Below, piece by piece: positions 46,134 to 55,144 of a DNA stretch of 64,000 bases. The stretch covers positions 4,202,001 through 4,266,000 of the forward strand of contig NZ_CP088014.1 of assembly GCF_021044685.1 (NCBI RefSeq), given 5' to 3'. The translations under genes were made by a program, and so were the position numbers. The notes beneath the pieces are model-generated. The model was given only the letters and a program-made list of their open reading frames with translations. It was not told the origin of the DNA and did not search any database. The first letter of the stretch is position 1, and each line of letters opens with the position of its first letter. The stretch is from Bradyrhizobium daqingense (lineage in GTDB: Bacteria; Pseudomonadota; Alphaproteobacteria; Rhizobiales; Xanthobacteraceae).

Positions 46134-47499
46134 CCAATCCATTGGCGTGATCTACGTCGAGGACGACGAGGATGTCCGCATCGGCGGCGTCCAGGCGCTC
46201 GAACTTGCGGGGTTCCAGGTCTCTGGTTTTGCCTCGGTCGAGACCGCCAATGCGTCCGTGCGCGCCGACATGGCCTCTGTCGTGGTCTGCGACGTGCGGC
46301 TGCGTGGCAAGAGCGGCCTGGATTGGCAGGCCGATCTGCGCAGGTTGGATCCGGACCTGCCCGTGCTTCTGATCACCGGACACGGCGATATCTCAATGGC
46401 CGTTCAGGCGATGCGAAACGGTGCCTACGACTTCATCGAGAAGCCGTGCTCGTCGGAGCAACTCGTATCCGTCGTACGACGGGCGGCCGAAAAGAGACGT
46501 CTGACTCTCGAGGTTCGCTCGCTGCGGTCCGCGCTGTCGGACCGCCAGGGTATCGAGGCAAGTCTGCTCGGCCGGTCTCCGCAGATCCAGGAAGTGCGCA
46601 GACTGGTCTCCACTCTGGCCTCGACCAATGTGGACGTGACGATCTACGGCGAGACTGGCACCGGCAAGGACGTGGTCGCGCGTTGTCTGCACAATCACAG
46701 TGGGCGGCGCGCCGGCAATTACGTCGCCGTCAACTGCGGCGGGCTGCCCGAATCGCTGGTCGAGAGTGAGCTGTTCGGCCACGAAGTCGGAGCCTTCACC
46801 GGAGCCACCCGCCAGCGCATTGGCAAGATCGAGTATGCCAATGGCGGAACGCTGTTCCTCGATGAAATCGAGAGCATGCCGCTGAGCGTTCAGGTGAAGT
46901 TGCTCCGGTCGTTGCAGGACCGGTCGATCGAGCGCGTCGGGACCAACAAGCCGATCGCGGTGGACTGCCGGGTGGTCGCGGCGAGCAAGGCGAACTTGTT
47001 CGAGCTGAGCGAAAGGAAGCTGTTTCGCGCCGATCTCTACTACCGTCTCGGCGTCGCTTTCATCGAACTCCCCCCGCTTCGCGAGCGCCGCGAAGACATT
47101 CCCCTGTTGTTCGAGCATTTCACGCTGGACGCCGCCAGGCGGTTCGAGCGTGATGCACCGATATTGGATGAACAGACGATGTCCGCTCTGCTGGCCTATT
47201 CCTGGCCCGGCAATGTACGCGAGCTCCGCAACGTCGCCGACCGCTTCGTGCTGGGTGTCCTGGACGGCAAGGCGATCAACAAATCCGGGTTTGGAACGTC
47301 GGATCTGTCGTTGCCGCGACAGCTCGAAAACATCGAGCGATCAATCATCGAGGACGCGCTGCGGCGCAAGCAGGGCGACGTGCAGGCAACCGCAACGCTT
47401 TTGGGCATCCCGAAGCAGACCTTGTACGACAAGATCAAGCGTCTCGCCGTGAACGTCGACGGCATCCGCGAAGGCTCGGTCGTCCGCGCGGGAAACTGA
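46123..47499 (+). CDS. dctD: Sigma-54-dependent response regulator, DctD-like
   Basis: A 458-residue NtrC-type activator. The receiver has acidic residues in YVEDDED, phospho-Asp57 in VVVCDVRL and Lys in DFIEKPC. The AAA+ domain has Walker A GETGTGKD near 176, the sigma-54 contact loop GAFTGA near 223 and Walker B GTLFLDEIE. A Fis-type helix-turn-helix (QGDVQATATLLGIPKQTLYD) ends the protein. It overlaps the kinase gene. The sigma-54 promoter before aceE is an obvious target, inferred from the shared gene block. Confidence 0.9.
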   Translation: MGDDQSIGVIYVEDDEDVRIGGVQALELAGFQVSGFASVETANASVRADMASVVVCDVRLRGKSGLDWQADLRRLDPDLPVLLITGHGDISMAVQAMRNGAYDFIEKPCSSEQLVSVVRRAAEKRRLTLEVRSLRSALSDRQGIEASLLGRSPQIQEVRRLVSTLASTNVDVTIYGETGTGKDVVARCLHNHSGRRAGNYVAVNCGGLPESLVESELFGHEVGAFTGATRQRIGKIEYANGGTLFLDEIESMPLSVQVKLLRSLQDRSIERVGTNKPIAVDCRVVAASKANLFELSERKLFRADLYYRLGVAFIELPPLRERREDIPLLFEHFTLDAARRFERDAPILDEQTMSALLAYSWPGNVRELRNVADRFVLGVLDGKAINKSGFGTSDLSLPRQLENIERSIIEDALRRKQGDVQATATLLGIPKQTLYDKIKRLAVNVDGIREGSVVRAGN

Positions 47500-47627
47500 C
47501 GTTCCGGAGCGAGGGTGCAGGCAGGCGGATGTGGCATGCGCACGGCCAAGAATGAAGAGGGCGCCGAATAGAGCCGCCCCGGTGGAAACGCAACACATCA
47601 TCCTGCTTGCAGAGTGAGGGAAATCCA

Positions 47628-48228
47628 ATGGAGCGGCCATTCAATATGCCTGATGAGTTCGTTGACGCTTTCGCGAAGGCGGGCGCGAGCCTGTGGCGAT
47701 CGCTGGGGTGGCCGACAAGCGATGAACGCGCCGGCGCGGCGATCAACCCGTCTCTGGTGTCTTCGGGACGAATGGCCGAGCTGCAGGCCGACTATCTGAA
47801 GGGCCTGTACCAACTCACAGAGCACTTCATGACATCCACGGCAGGCGGGCAGGGCAATGGGGGCGTCGAACCAGCGCGCGGCGAACCGCAGGTTCAGCAG
47901 CACGGAGTGGCGGGAGAGTCAGCTCTACAGCCTGTTGAAGCAATCCTATTTGCTGAACTCGCGTTACTGCACCGACTTCGTCGAAGCCCTGGACATGGTC
48001 GAAAAGGAAAAAAATCGGCTGCGCTTCTTCACGCGCCAACTCGTTGAAGCGATGAGCCCGACCAATTTTATCGCCACCAATCCCGATGTGATCAAGCTTG
48101 CGACCGAGACCGATGGTCAGAGCCTCAAGTCCGGCCTGGACAATCTCGTGGCGGATCTGGGCAAGGGCAGTTTGACGATCACGATTGCTCGAGAGCGCGA
48201 TCTTGAGCATGATGCCACGAGACGCTAG
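47628..48228 (+). pseudogene. phaC: Poly(3-hydroxyalkanoate) synthase remnant (N-terminal part, frameshifted)
   Basis: The first 75 or so residues run in one frame (MPDEFVDAFAKAGASLWRSL, RMAELQADYLKGLYQLTEHF). Near 47855 a GGGGG run marks a shift, and the class I PhaC sequence continues in the next frame as EWRESQLYSLLKQSYLLNSR and MSPTNFIATNPDVIKLATET. After GKGSLTIT the homology ends and a stop follows at 48228. The whole lipase-like catalytic domain with its cysteine is missing, so the product cannot make polymer. Confidence 0.85.
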
Positions 48229-48406
48229 GAGGTGAGAGCAATGTGTAATCCAGATCGCCTCACACAGGTAAAGCAGTGAAATATTAAGGCTATATCTTCT
48301 CCGTGGCGCCCATGATGGATTGGAGCGAGAGTTCTGGTTTTTCAATTGGTTAGATAGCGGCGTGTGCGCGACGTGTGCACCGGGAGATCAAGAAGAATCT
48401 ATCGTA

Positions 48407-48722
48407 GACCAGCGTGAGCCGGACACCCCGAACGATATCCCCGTTCTCGGCCCCATGGTCGAACGGGAATTGCTCTATCGTCTCCTGCAAGGTCCGCAGG
48501 GACGGCTGATGCGTCAGATCGCTCAGCCCGAGGGTCCACTGGGTCGCATCCGACGGGCCGTTCAGTGAATCAGGGACAATCATAACACCCAGCTGCGCAT
48601 CGAGGCGTTATGCGCCGCGAGTGGCATGAGCCGGGCAAGCCTGCATCGCCACTTCTTGGCTATGACCAGCCTCAGCCCTCTCCAGTATCAAAAACAACTC
48701 CGGCTGCAGGAGGCGCGCCAAC
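48407..48722 (+). pseudogene. AraC-family regulator remnant
   Basis: One frame reads DTPNDIPVLGPMVERELLYR and LLQGPQGRLMRQIA, typical of the AraC N-terminal domain, to a TGA at 48566. Directly after it, the same frame continues IRDN...LRIEALCAASGMSRASLHRH and SPLQYQKQLRLQEAR, the first AraC helix-turn-helix. The TGA replaces the usual TGG (Trp) of the WIRDH segment. The N-terminal start and second helix-turn-helix are also lost. Confidence 0.8.
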
Positions 48723-49151
48723 CCAGCCGAAAAGGACGACAAGCTTGGAGGCGGTCAGCGTGGAACAACAGGCCTAATCGTGCTTAAGCCGTCAGCAAGA
48801 ATGTTGCCAAGAGGCCGAGGAAGAGCGCGTCCAGGCGCGACACGAGCAGCACGTCCGAAGACTGGCATCCTGGCGTCGTCGGTCTCGTCGCCTGAAGGAA
48901 AAGTTCTCGCGGCCCGTCTTGCGCCCGCCTTTGGGTGCGCGGCGGATGCGAAAAAGCTTGAGCTTGTCGGCGGGCGTCGCAGCCATAGGCCTCCCGTCCG
49001 GCTATGAGGGCGGGCATCTGATTAACCAGCAACTCACCTTTTCCATCCTGACCGGATGTTCGAGGCTATCGGCGTCGAATTTGCCAGCAGACTGAATACT
49101 GCGTTGTGGGGCGAGTCGCCTTGCCGTTGCGGGAAAGGCGGCTTGACGCTC
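48723..49151. other. No convincing gene
   Basis: Frames here are short and carry no clear family motif. A minus-strand frame (48784-49032) ends in a hydrophobic segment (LDALFLGLLATFLL) that could be the tail of a decayed membrane protein, but this is too weak to name. The stretch follows two pseudogenes and precedes the stop of an intact HxlR gene, so it is probably decayed DNA. Confidence 0.5.
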
Positions 49152-49667
49152 TTAAGCCGCTTTCTTGCGGGGCTTCGGCTTTGCCTTTTTGTCGAGCAAG
49201 ACTCTCTCCGGAGTCGGGCGCGCGCCTGGACCAGGATGGACATGAACTTCCTTGGCCGAAAGCGGCTCTCCGCATTCGGAGCACACCATCACGGGGTCAA
49301 ACATCTTGCCGCACTTGCGATGCTCGTGCAGCAGGGGGCGTCCGCGTTCGTCGACCATGTGGGTGTCGCCCCAATGCACGAGCGCCATCATGATCGGATA
49401 GAGATCGAGGCCCTTTTGCGTCAGGATATACTCGTGGCGTTTAGGCGACTCCTGATAGGGAATGCGGCGCAGGACGCCCTGCCGGACCAGCTTCTTCAAC
49501 CGCTCGGCGAGCAAATGCCGTGTAATTCCGAGCGCTGACTGAAAACCCTCGAAGCGGCGCGTGCGCAGGAAGCATTCGCGGAGAATCAGAAGAGTCCAGC
49601 GGTCACCAATCACACCGATGGTGCGAGCCATCGAACACGGCTCTTCCTCAAGTTCATCCCATTTCAT
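49152..49667 (-). CDS. HxlR-family transcriptional regulator
   Basis: A 171-residue winged-helix protein. The HxlR domain is clear: IGDRWTLLILRECFLRTRRF, then GITRHLLAERLKKLVRQGVL and the wing YQESPKRHEYILTQKGLDL. A C-terminal extension holds CGKMFDPVMVCSECGEPL, a possible metal-binding ribbon, and a Lys/Pro-rich tail. GGAGAG precedes the ATG. It is divergent from the catabolic cluster and is the only regulator in that region, so it is the likely binder of the repeated AGTTC-N7-GAACT sites. Confidence 0.9.
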   Translation of the reverse strand: MKWDELEEEPCSMARTIGVIGDRWTLLILRECFLRTRRFEGFQSALGITRHLLAERLKKLVRQGVLRRIPYQESPKRHEYILTQKGLDLYPIMMALVHWGDTHMVDERGRPLLHEHRKCGKMFDPVMVCSECGEPLSAKEVHVHPGPGARPTPERVLLDKKAKPKPRKKAA

Positions 49668-49806
49668 TCTGCTCTCCGGTCGGCCGGCGCCTGTTTCGCT
49701 CGAATCGGGGGAAGCGGCAGGCGCCGCTCACACCATTCTAGATAGGTACTAAAGTGGATACAATACCCCCGCCAATCGTCCGAAACCCCGTGATTTCAGA
49801 GCAGAT

Positions 49807-49833
49807 TTGACAGTTCAATTTTAGAACTATAGA
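49807..49833 (+). promoter_or_regulatory. Sigma-70-type promoter with internal palindrome (site A)
   Basis: TTGACA (49807-49812) and TATAGA (49828-49833) are 15 bases apart. The palindrome AGTTC-AATTTTA-GAACT (49812-49828) fills the spacer. It is in the 242-base divergent gap between the HxlR gene and the isomerase gene. The same arrangement recurs at 53440-53467. Confidence 0.6.
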
Positions 49834-49909
49834 AATGAGGGACAGCCTGCGTTCGGCCTAGAAGATCACCCAAATCTGACCAACATCGCGCTCTGCGGGA
49901 GGAGCTGAC

Positions 49910-50542
49910 ATGTCCCTCAAAGTTGAATTCCTGTTCGATTTCGGCAGTCCGAATGCTTACCTCGCGGAACTGGCCCTTCCGGGAATCGAACGGCGCACCG
50001 GCGTGAAATTCGAATATGTCCCGATCCTGCTCGGTGGCATCTTCAAGGCGACCGGCAACATGTCCCCGTTCGATTCCCTTCGTGGCATCAAGAACAAGCC
50101 GGAATACCAGGCTCTGGAGACCCAGCGCTTCATTCGCCGCCATAACGTGACGAAGTTTCGTCCCAATCCGTTCTTTCCGGTCAATACGCTGATGTTGATG
50201 CGCGGTGCCGTCGCGGCGCAGTTCGAAGGCGTGTTCGAGCCGTATTTCCGCGCGGCCTATCACCACATGTGGGAGGAGCCGAAGAAGATGGATGACCTTG
50301 AAACTTTCCGAAAGGCATTCATCTCCTCAGGCGTCGATATCGACCGGCTGATTGCGCGTGCACAGCAGGATGACGTCAAGAAGCGGCTGATCGATCGGAC
50401 CACCGACGCGGTCAACCGCGGCGCATTCGGCTCGCCGACTTTCTTCGTTGGAAACGAGATGTTCTTCGGCAAGGACCAGCTTCGCGATGTGGAGGAGTCG
50501 ATCGTCGAGCAGATCGGCCAGCCCGTTTCGAAGACGGCCTAA
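49910..50542 (+). CDS. 2-hydroxychromene-2-carboxylate isomerase-like (DsbA-family) protein
   Basis: A 210-residue thioredoxin-fold protein of the kappa-GST/HCCA isomerase group. It has the N-terminal FLFDFGSPNAYLAE with the active serine, a central RFIRRHNVTKFRPNPFFPVN segment and a C-terminal GAFGSPTFFVGNEMFFGKDQ. Characterised members isomerise hydroxychromene carboxylates in naphthalene breakdown using glutathione, but many homologues in CoA-linked clusters have other roles. GGGAGGAG precedes the ATG. Promoter site A lies upstream. Confidence 0.85.
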   Translation: MSLKVEFLFDFGSPNAYLAELALPGIERRTGVKFEYVPILLGGIFKATGNMSPFDSLRGIKNKPEYQALETQRFIRRHNVTKFRPNPFFPVNTLMLMRGAVAAQFEGVFEPYFRAAYHHMWEEPKKMDDLETFRKAFISSGVDIDRLIARAQQDDVKKRLIDRTTDAVNRGAFGSPTFFVGNEMFFGKDQLRDVEESIVEQIGQPVSKTA

Positions 50543-50642
50543 GGCCAGAACCTGGAGCCTTGCAGGGCCGGGCAGACGTCCGCGCACCTGCATGACGAAA
50601 CCTCAGTCGGCCTTATAACAAAGTCAATTCAGGGAGAATGTA

Positions 50643-51842
50643 ATGCCCGGTCCCCTCAACGGCGTTCGCGTCCTCGATTTGACAGGCGTGGTGTCGGGTC
50701 CTTTCGCGACCATGTTCCTGGCGGATCAGGGCGCGGACGTCCTAAAAATCGAGCCGATCGGCGGCGACATAACCCGGCGGAGCCGCGCCACCATTGATAA
50801 GGATGGCGAGTTCTCCGCGCTATTCATTTCTTCGAACCGTGGCAAGCGCTCGCTCTCGATTGACGTCAAAATCGCAGCCGGCCGCGAGGTTCTCGCCAAA
50901 CTGGTCGCGCAAACCGATGTCCTGGTGCAGAATTTCCGGCCGGGCACCATGGAGCGTCTCGGTCTCGGCGTGGAAGAGTTGCGCCAGCGACATCCGCGCC
51001 TGATCTATGTTTCGATCAGCGGTGTTGGTGACACCGGACCCTATGTGAAGAAGCGTGTTTACGATCCGATCATTCAGGGCCTCTCGGGCTTTGCCGATAT
51101 CCAGTCGCAGCCGGTCACGAACCGTCCGCAGATGATCCGAACCATCGTATGTGACAAGACTACCGCGGTGTTCACCGCCCAGGCGGTCGCGGCAGCACTC
51201 TATGCCCGCGAGAAGACAGGGCAAGGTGATCACATCCAGGTCGCCATGTTGGATGCGATGATCTCGTATTTGTGGCCGGAAGGCATGATGCAATACACGG
51301 TGGTGGGTGCCGAGGCCACTGCTGCCGATCCTAACGATCGGCCTGATCTCGTGTTCAAGACCAGCGACGGCTACATCACCGCCGGTACTATTTCCGATTC
51401 CGAATGGCAGGGTTTTTGCCGCGCCACCGGCGACCCCGAGCTTGCCAAGGATCCCCGGTTTGCGACGCCATCGGCGCGCTCGGTCAACGCCACGGCACGC
51501 ATCAACAAAATGGCCGAATATATCAGCCAGCACACCACCGCAGAATGGCTGGAGCGTCTGGATGCCGCCGACGTCCCCTGTTCGCCGATCCTGCGGCGGG
51601 GCGAGATCATCCACAATGAACAGGTGGTCGCGCGCGATATCATTGCCGAGTTCGATCAACCGAAGGTGGGGCGGGTGCGGCAACCTAAGCCGGCAGCGCG
51701 TTTTGCGATCAACGAGGCCGCGATCGGTGGGCCTGCTCCCAGGGTGGGCGAGCACTCCCGCGACGTGCTGCACGAGCTGGGCTACGACGACGGCGCCATC
51801 GACAAGATGGTCGCCGAGCGCAGCGTGCGCGTCGCGGTCTAA
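50643..51842 (+). CDS. CaiB/BaiF-type (class III) CoA transferase
   Basis: A 399-residue enzyme that moves CoA between carboxylic acids. The N-terminus GVRVLDLTGVVSGPFATMFL and QGADVLKIE are family signatures, and the likely catalytic aspartate is in IVCDKTTAVFTAQAVAAALY, followed by REKTGQGDHIQVAMLDA. GGGAGAA precedes the ATG. It follows the isomerase gene by 100 bases on the same strand. Donor and acceptor are not predictable. Confidence 0.9.
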   Translation: MPGPLNGVRVLDLTGVVSGPFATMFLADQGADVLKIEPIGGDITRRSRATIDKDGEFSALFISSNRGKRSLSIDVKIAAGREVLAKLVAQTDVLVQNFRPGTMERLGLGVEELRQRHPRLIYVSISGVGDTGPYVKKRVYDPIIQGLSGFADIQSQPVTNRPQMIRTIVCDKTTAVFTAQAVAAALYAREKTGQGDHIQVAMLDAMISYLWPEGMMQYTVVGAEATAADPNDRPDLVFKTSDGYITAGTISDSEWQGFCRATGDPELAKDPRFATPSARSVNATARINKMAEYISQHTTAEWLERLDAADVPCSPILRRGEIIHNEQVVARDIIAEFDQPKVGRVRQPKPAARFAINEAAIGGPAPRVGEHSRDVLHELGYDDGAIDKMVAERSVRVAV

Positions 51843-51867
51843 CCGCGAAACCCGTTGGCGACGTATT

Positions 51868-52545
51868 CTAGACCTTCGCCGCCGCCGGTGTGATCGGTGC
51901 CATCGGAACATTCGCCGCAACGGCTCGCTGAAAGGCTTCCCGTTTCCTGATGCGTTCGAGATAGGGCTGGGCGTTGTCGCAAATGCCGACGCCATAGGCG
52001 ATCGCCCACTCTAGGCAGGTCGTGAGCAGGATGTCCGCGCTCGTAAACCGGTCGCCCATCAGGAATTGCCGGCCATCTGCGAGCGCAACTTCGACATGGC
52101 GCAACTGCTGGCGGAAATACTCGCCGGCCTGGGCAACGACCTCGGGTGCAATGCCGTAGATCGGTCCGAGCGCGTCGGCCCGATGGCGGCGCATCACGTA
52201 AAGGCTGGTGGAATCCAGCTCCGCGACGATAAAGAAGCACCATTCCAGCCACGCGGCATACTCGCGCGGGGCTTCCGGAATCAGCGATCGTTCCGGCGTG
52301 GAATACATGCGCGACAGGTAGGCAACGATCGCTGCGCTCTCGCCGATGCAGAAGTCGCCATCCTGAAGCAGCGGGATCTTCTGGCGCGGATTGAGCTTCG
52401 AGTATTCTGCGGTCTTGGTTTCGCCAGTTCGCGGGCCAATGGGTTTTGTCTTATAGGCTAAGCCCAGTTCGTGCATGGCCCAATGCGGACGAACGGTGCG
52501 ACTCGTTCCAACGCCCCACAGGGTCAGGTTTGGTGTCGCATCCAT
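51868..52545 (-). CDS. Glutathione S-transferase family protein
   Basis: A 225-residue protein with an N-terminal thioredoxin-like domain (TSRTVRPHWAMHELGLAYKT, the cis-Pro in KIPLLQDGD and the glutathione-binding ESAAIVAYL) and an all-helical C-terminal domain (GDRFTSADILL). ATG 52545 is one base after the stop of the SDR gene on the same strand, so they form a two-gene operon. GSTs in catabolic clusters may cleave or isomerise ring products with glutathione, which would fit the kappa-GST-like neighbour. Confidence 0.88.
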   Translation of the reverse strand: MDATPNLTLWGVGTSRTVRPHWAMHELGLAYKTKPIGPRTGETKTAEYSKLNPRQKIPLLQDGDFCIGESAAIVAYLSRMYSTPERSLIPEAPREYAAWLEWCFFIVAELDSTSLYVMRRHRADALGPIYGIAPEVVAQAGEYFRQQLRHVEVALADGRQFLMGDRFTSADILLTTCLEWAIAYGVGICDNAQPYLERIRKREAFQRAVAANVPMAPITPAAAKV

Positions 52546-52546
52546 C

Positions 52547-53287
52547 TTACCATTTCTCCACGGACGGACGGAGATCGAGCTCGTGGGTCCAGCCATCTTT
52601 GCTTTGCTGGTGGGTGAACCAATAGGCTTCGGCAATGGAAGACGTCTTGGTCAGGCTATCCGGCGGAATATCGCTTGCTTCGATCCCCTTCGCTGCCTTC
52701 ATGCGTTGGTGAATCGCCTCGCTATCCACGCCGGCGTCGATCAGGAGATGCACGACGTGAATGTTCTTCGGTCCAAGCTCGCGCGCCATCGCCTGGGCCA
52801 CTGCTCGAAGTCCGAACTTCGCTGATGAAAATGCTGCAAACCCCGAGCCGCCACGCACGCTTGCCGTCGCACCCGTAAAGAAGATGGTGCCGCGTCCGCG
52901 CGACAGCATCACGCGGGCAGCCTCACGTCCAACCAGGAAACCACCATAGCAGGCGAGTTCCCAGGCTTTGAAGAACAACTTCTCCGTCGTGTCGAGCAGA
53001 GGCTTGTTGACGTTCGAGCCGGCATTGTAGAGGCAAACCTCGACGGGCCCGTGCTCTTTCTCGACCCGCGCGAAAATGCCTTGGACTTCAGCTTCCTGGC
53101 GCGCATCCACGCTGAATGCGTGGACGTCATGCCCCGCAGCCCTCAACTCGGCCACCAGTCCCTGCGATTTGGAGGCATCGCGCCTGCAGATGCAAACCGT
53201 ATAGCCGCCTCGGGCAAAACGCCGGGCGACCGCCGCGCCAATGGCATCGCCTGCGCCAACAAGTATCGCTACACCGCGCGCCGCCAT
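52547..53287 (-). CDS. Atypical short-chain dehydrogenase (SDR_c10-like), catalytic Tyr replaced by Phe
   Basis: A 246-residue Rossmann-fold protein with a non-canonical glycine motif (LVGAGDAIGAAVARRF), YNAGSNVNKP and the active-site region GFAAFSSAKFGLRAVAQAMA. In the YxxxK position it has F-SSA-K. This fits the SDR_c10 subgroup described as having Phe for Tyr with Lys retained. Enzymatic activity is therefore uncertain. A related gene with the same change lies at 55145. A degenerate copy of the cluster palindrome is in its promoter. Confidence 0.85.
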   Translation of the reverse strand: MAARGVAILVGAGDAIGAAVARRFARGGYTVCICRRDASKSQGLVAELRAAGHDVHAFSVDARQEAEVQGIFARVEKEHGPVEVCLYNAGSNVNKPLLDTTEKLFFKAWELACYGGFLVGREAARVMLSRGRGTIFFTGATASVRGGSGFAAFSSAKFGLRAVAQAMARELGPKNIHVVHLLIDAGVDSEAIHQRMKAAKGIEASDIPPDSLTKTSSIAEAYWFTHQQSKDGWTHELDLRPSVEKW

Positions 53288-53305
53288 TCCTCAATCCTCC
53301 CTTTA

Positions 53306-53322
53306 AGTTCTTATTTGATACT
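53306..53322 (-). promoter_or_regulatory. Degenerate palindrome (site C) upstream of SDR-GST operon
   Basis: On the minus strand AGTAT-CAAATAA-GAACT has the same 17-base size and one perfect half-site of the AGTTC-N7-GAACT motif. It ends 19 bases before the SDR start codon and is followed by TTAAAG and GGGAGG. Probable weaker site for the cluster regulator. Confidence 0.45.
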
Positions 53323-53439
53323 GTAGACTAGCTGTCGGATGATGCGTTGTAAATGACGGTTTTTATGAGCCGCGCAAAACCATGCTCTAAGATGGATTGT
53401 CCATTCGACTCCAGGAAAAACCCGACGACGATTTATCGA

Positions 53440-53467
53440 TTGACGAGTTCTAAAAAAGAACTATAAA
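53440..53467 (+). promoter_or_regulatory. Sigma-70-type promoter with internal palindrome (site B)
   Basis: TTGACG (53440-53445) and TATAAA (53462-53467) are 16 bases apart, and the palindrome AGTTCT-AAAAA-AGAACT (53446-53462) occupies the spacer. It is 56 bases upstream of the acyl-CoA ligase start. A repressor here would directly block RNA polymerase. Confidence 0.65.
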
Positions 53468-53522
53468 CCGAAGCCAAGTGTGCCGCATTGTAAAGTTGGC
53501 ACGGTCGGTCGGGAGGTCAGTC

Positions 53523-55127
53523 GTGCTGGAGCTTTCAGAGACGATCAGTGTCGACGAGATCGCTGTCGGCTTGCCGAGACGAATCCATGAAGTAACGGCA
53601 GGACCGGTTGCCAGAGCGCCCGACCGGATTGCGCTGGTCGAGGACGGGGCTTCGTGGAGCTATCGAGAACTGGAGCAGCGCGTTGGCGAGATCGCCGCCG
53701 TGCTCTCATCGCTGGGGATCAGGGCCGGCGATCGGATGATCATTGTCAGCGAAAACTGTATTGCGCTTGCTGCTTTGCTGCTGGCGACAAGCCGGCTCGA
53801 CGCCTGGGCGATTGTCGCCAACCCGCGCTTGTCGGCGCGCGAACTGGACCAGATCCGCGATCACAGCGGCGCCCGGCGGATGTTTTTCACGTCCGGTATT
53901 TCGAAGGAGGCCGCCGCTCACGCCTCACGCTACGGCGCCGAGAACCGGCGAATTGGCCCGCTAGCGGAAATTGGTGTTGGCCCGCTCAACGAAAGCGCGA
54001 CAGTCCAGCCTGTGGAGACCGATCAAGCAAGGCAAGTCGCGATTTTGATCTACACGTCAGGGACGACGGGGACTCCCAAGGGCGTGATGCTCTCGCATGA
54101 CAATCTTCTGATCAGCGCAAAGACCACCGCGTACTTCCGCAGGATGAACGAGAAGGACAAGATCTATCTTGTGTTGCCGATCTCGCATATCGTCGGCATC
54201 TCGCTCCTGATCATGACGCTGATGGTCGGCGGCACGGTGCGGATGGTCAGCAAATACGATCCGGCCGCGACCGCAAAGGCCATCGCGGAGGAGGGCGTCA
54301 CCATCCTCAATGGCGTGCCTGCCACCTATCAGCGCTTGCTGGAGTACAAGAGCGTATCAGGCGTGGAACAACTGCCCCGAGGCTCGTTGCGCTTGATTGC
54401 CGTCGCCGGCGCGCCGCTGGATTTGAACCTGAAGTTGCGTGTGGAAAAAGAGTTCGGGCTTCCGCTGCTCAACGGCTACGGGATCACCGAATGCTCGCCG
54501 GGAATATCAGGCGTACGTTTCGATAGGCCACGCTCGGATCAGGCTGTTGGCACGCTGCTGCCTGGTGTGGAAGCGCGGGTGCGAACCACCGAAGGATTTC
54601 CGACTGTATCCGGTGAAGTCGGCGAGCTGCATGTTCGCGGGCGCAACGTGATGCTGGGGTACTATCGTGCCCCCGAGCTCACCGCGAAGGTGATTGACAG
54701 CGAGGGCTGGTTCAATACCGGCGATCTCGCACGTTTCGACGGCGATTGTCTGTACATCGTCGGTCGCACCAAGGAAATGATCATTCGTTCCGGTTTCAAC
54801 GTCTATCCCGCGGAGGTCGAAGCAGTCCTCAGTTCACACAAGGACGTCGTGCAATCCGCTGTGGTCGGTCGTGCCGTGGACGGCAATGAGGAGATCGTGG
54901 CCTTTGTGCAGTTGCGGCCAGGATCTTGCACGACACCAGAGACCCTGATGCATTTCGTCCGGTCTCAGCTTACGTCCTACAAGCGGCCGTCCGAAATTGT
55001 CATCCTCGATGCCTTGCCGGCGACATCGACCGGCAAGATACTCAAGCACAAGCTCGCGGAGAGTTTGCGCGAAGGTGGCGCAGCCCCTGCGGTGCAGACG
55101 CCCGAATTCCGCAGGCAACATATCTAA
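53523..55127 (+). CDS. Acyl-CoA ligase (AMP-forming)
   Basis: A 534-residue adenylate-forming enzyme that activates a carboxylic acid to its CoA thioester. Motifs are YTSGTTGTPKGVMLSH near residue 177, NGYGITECSPG, WFNTGDLARFDGD, GRTKEMIIRSGFNVYPAEVE and the C-terminal TSTGKILKHKL with the catalytic lysine. GTG 53523 has GGGAGG six bases upstream; the longer frame from 53478 overlaps the promoter start region. It begins a co-directional series of seven catabolic genes, so its substrate probably enters this pathway. Confidence 0.92.
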   Translation: MLELSETISVDEIAVGLPRRIHEVTAGPVARAPDRIALVEDGASWSYRELEQRVGEIAAVLSSLGIRAGDRMIIVSENCIALAALLLATSRLDAWAIVANPRLSARELDQIRDHSGARRMFFTSGISKEAAAHASRYGAENRRIGPLAEIGVGPLNESATVQPVETDQARQVAILIYTSGTTGTPKGVMLSHDNLLISAKTTAYFRRMNEKDKIYLVLPISHIVGISLLIMTLMVGGTVRMVSKYDPAATAKAIAEEGVTILNGVPATYQRLLEYKSVSGVEQLPRGSLRLIAVAGAPLDLNLKLRVEKEFGLPLLNGYGITECSPGISGVRFDRPRSDQAVGTLLPGVEARVRTTEGFPTVSGEVGELHVRGRNVMLGYYRAPELTAKVIDSEGWFNTGDLARFDGDCLYIVGRTKEMIIRSGFNVYPAEVEAVLSSHKDVVQSAVVGRAVDGNEEIVAFVQLRPGSCTTPETLMHFVRSQLTSYKRPSEIVILDALPATSTGKILKHKLAESLREGGAAPAVQTPEFRRQHI

Positions 55128-55144
55128 CTTACCGGGAGGACATC

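Noticed and set aside
47531..47547. GG-N10-GC element GTGGCATGCGCACGGCC after dctD
   Set aside because: Spacing is right but only about 11 of 17 consensus positions match and the downstream gene is a broken phaC.
48784..49032. Possible LysE-type or other membrane protein tail on the minus strand
   Set aside because: Only one short hydrophobic stretch is suggestive; no family motif could be confirmed.
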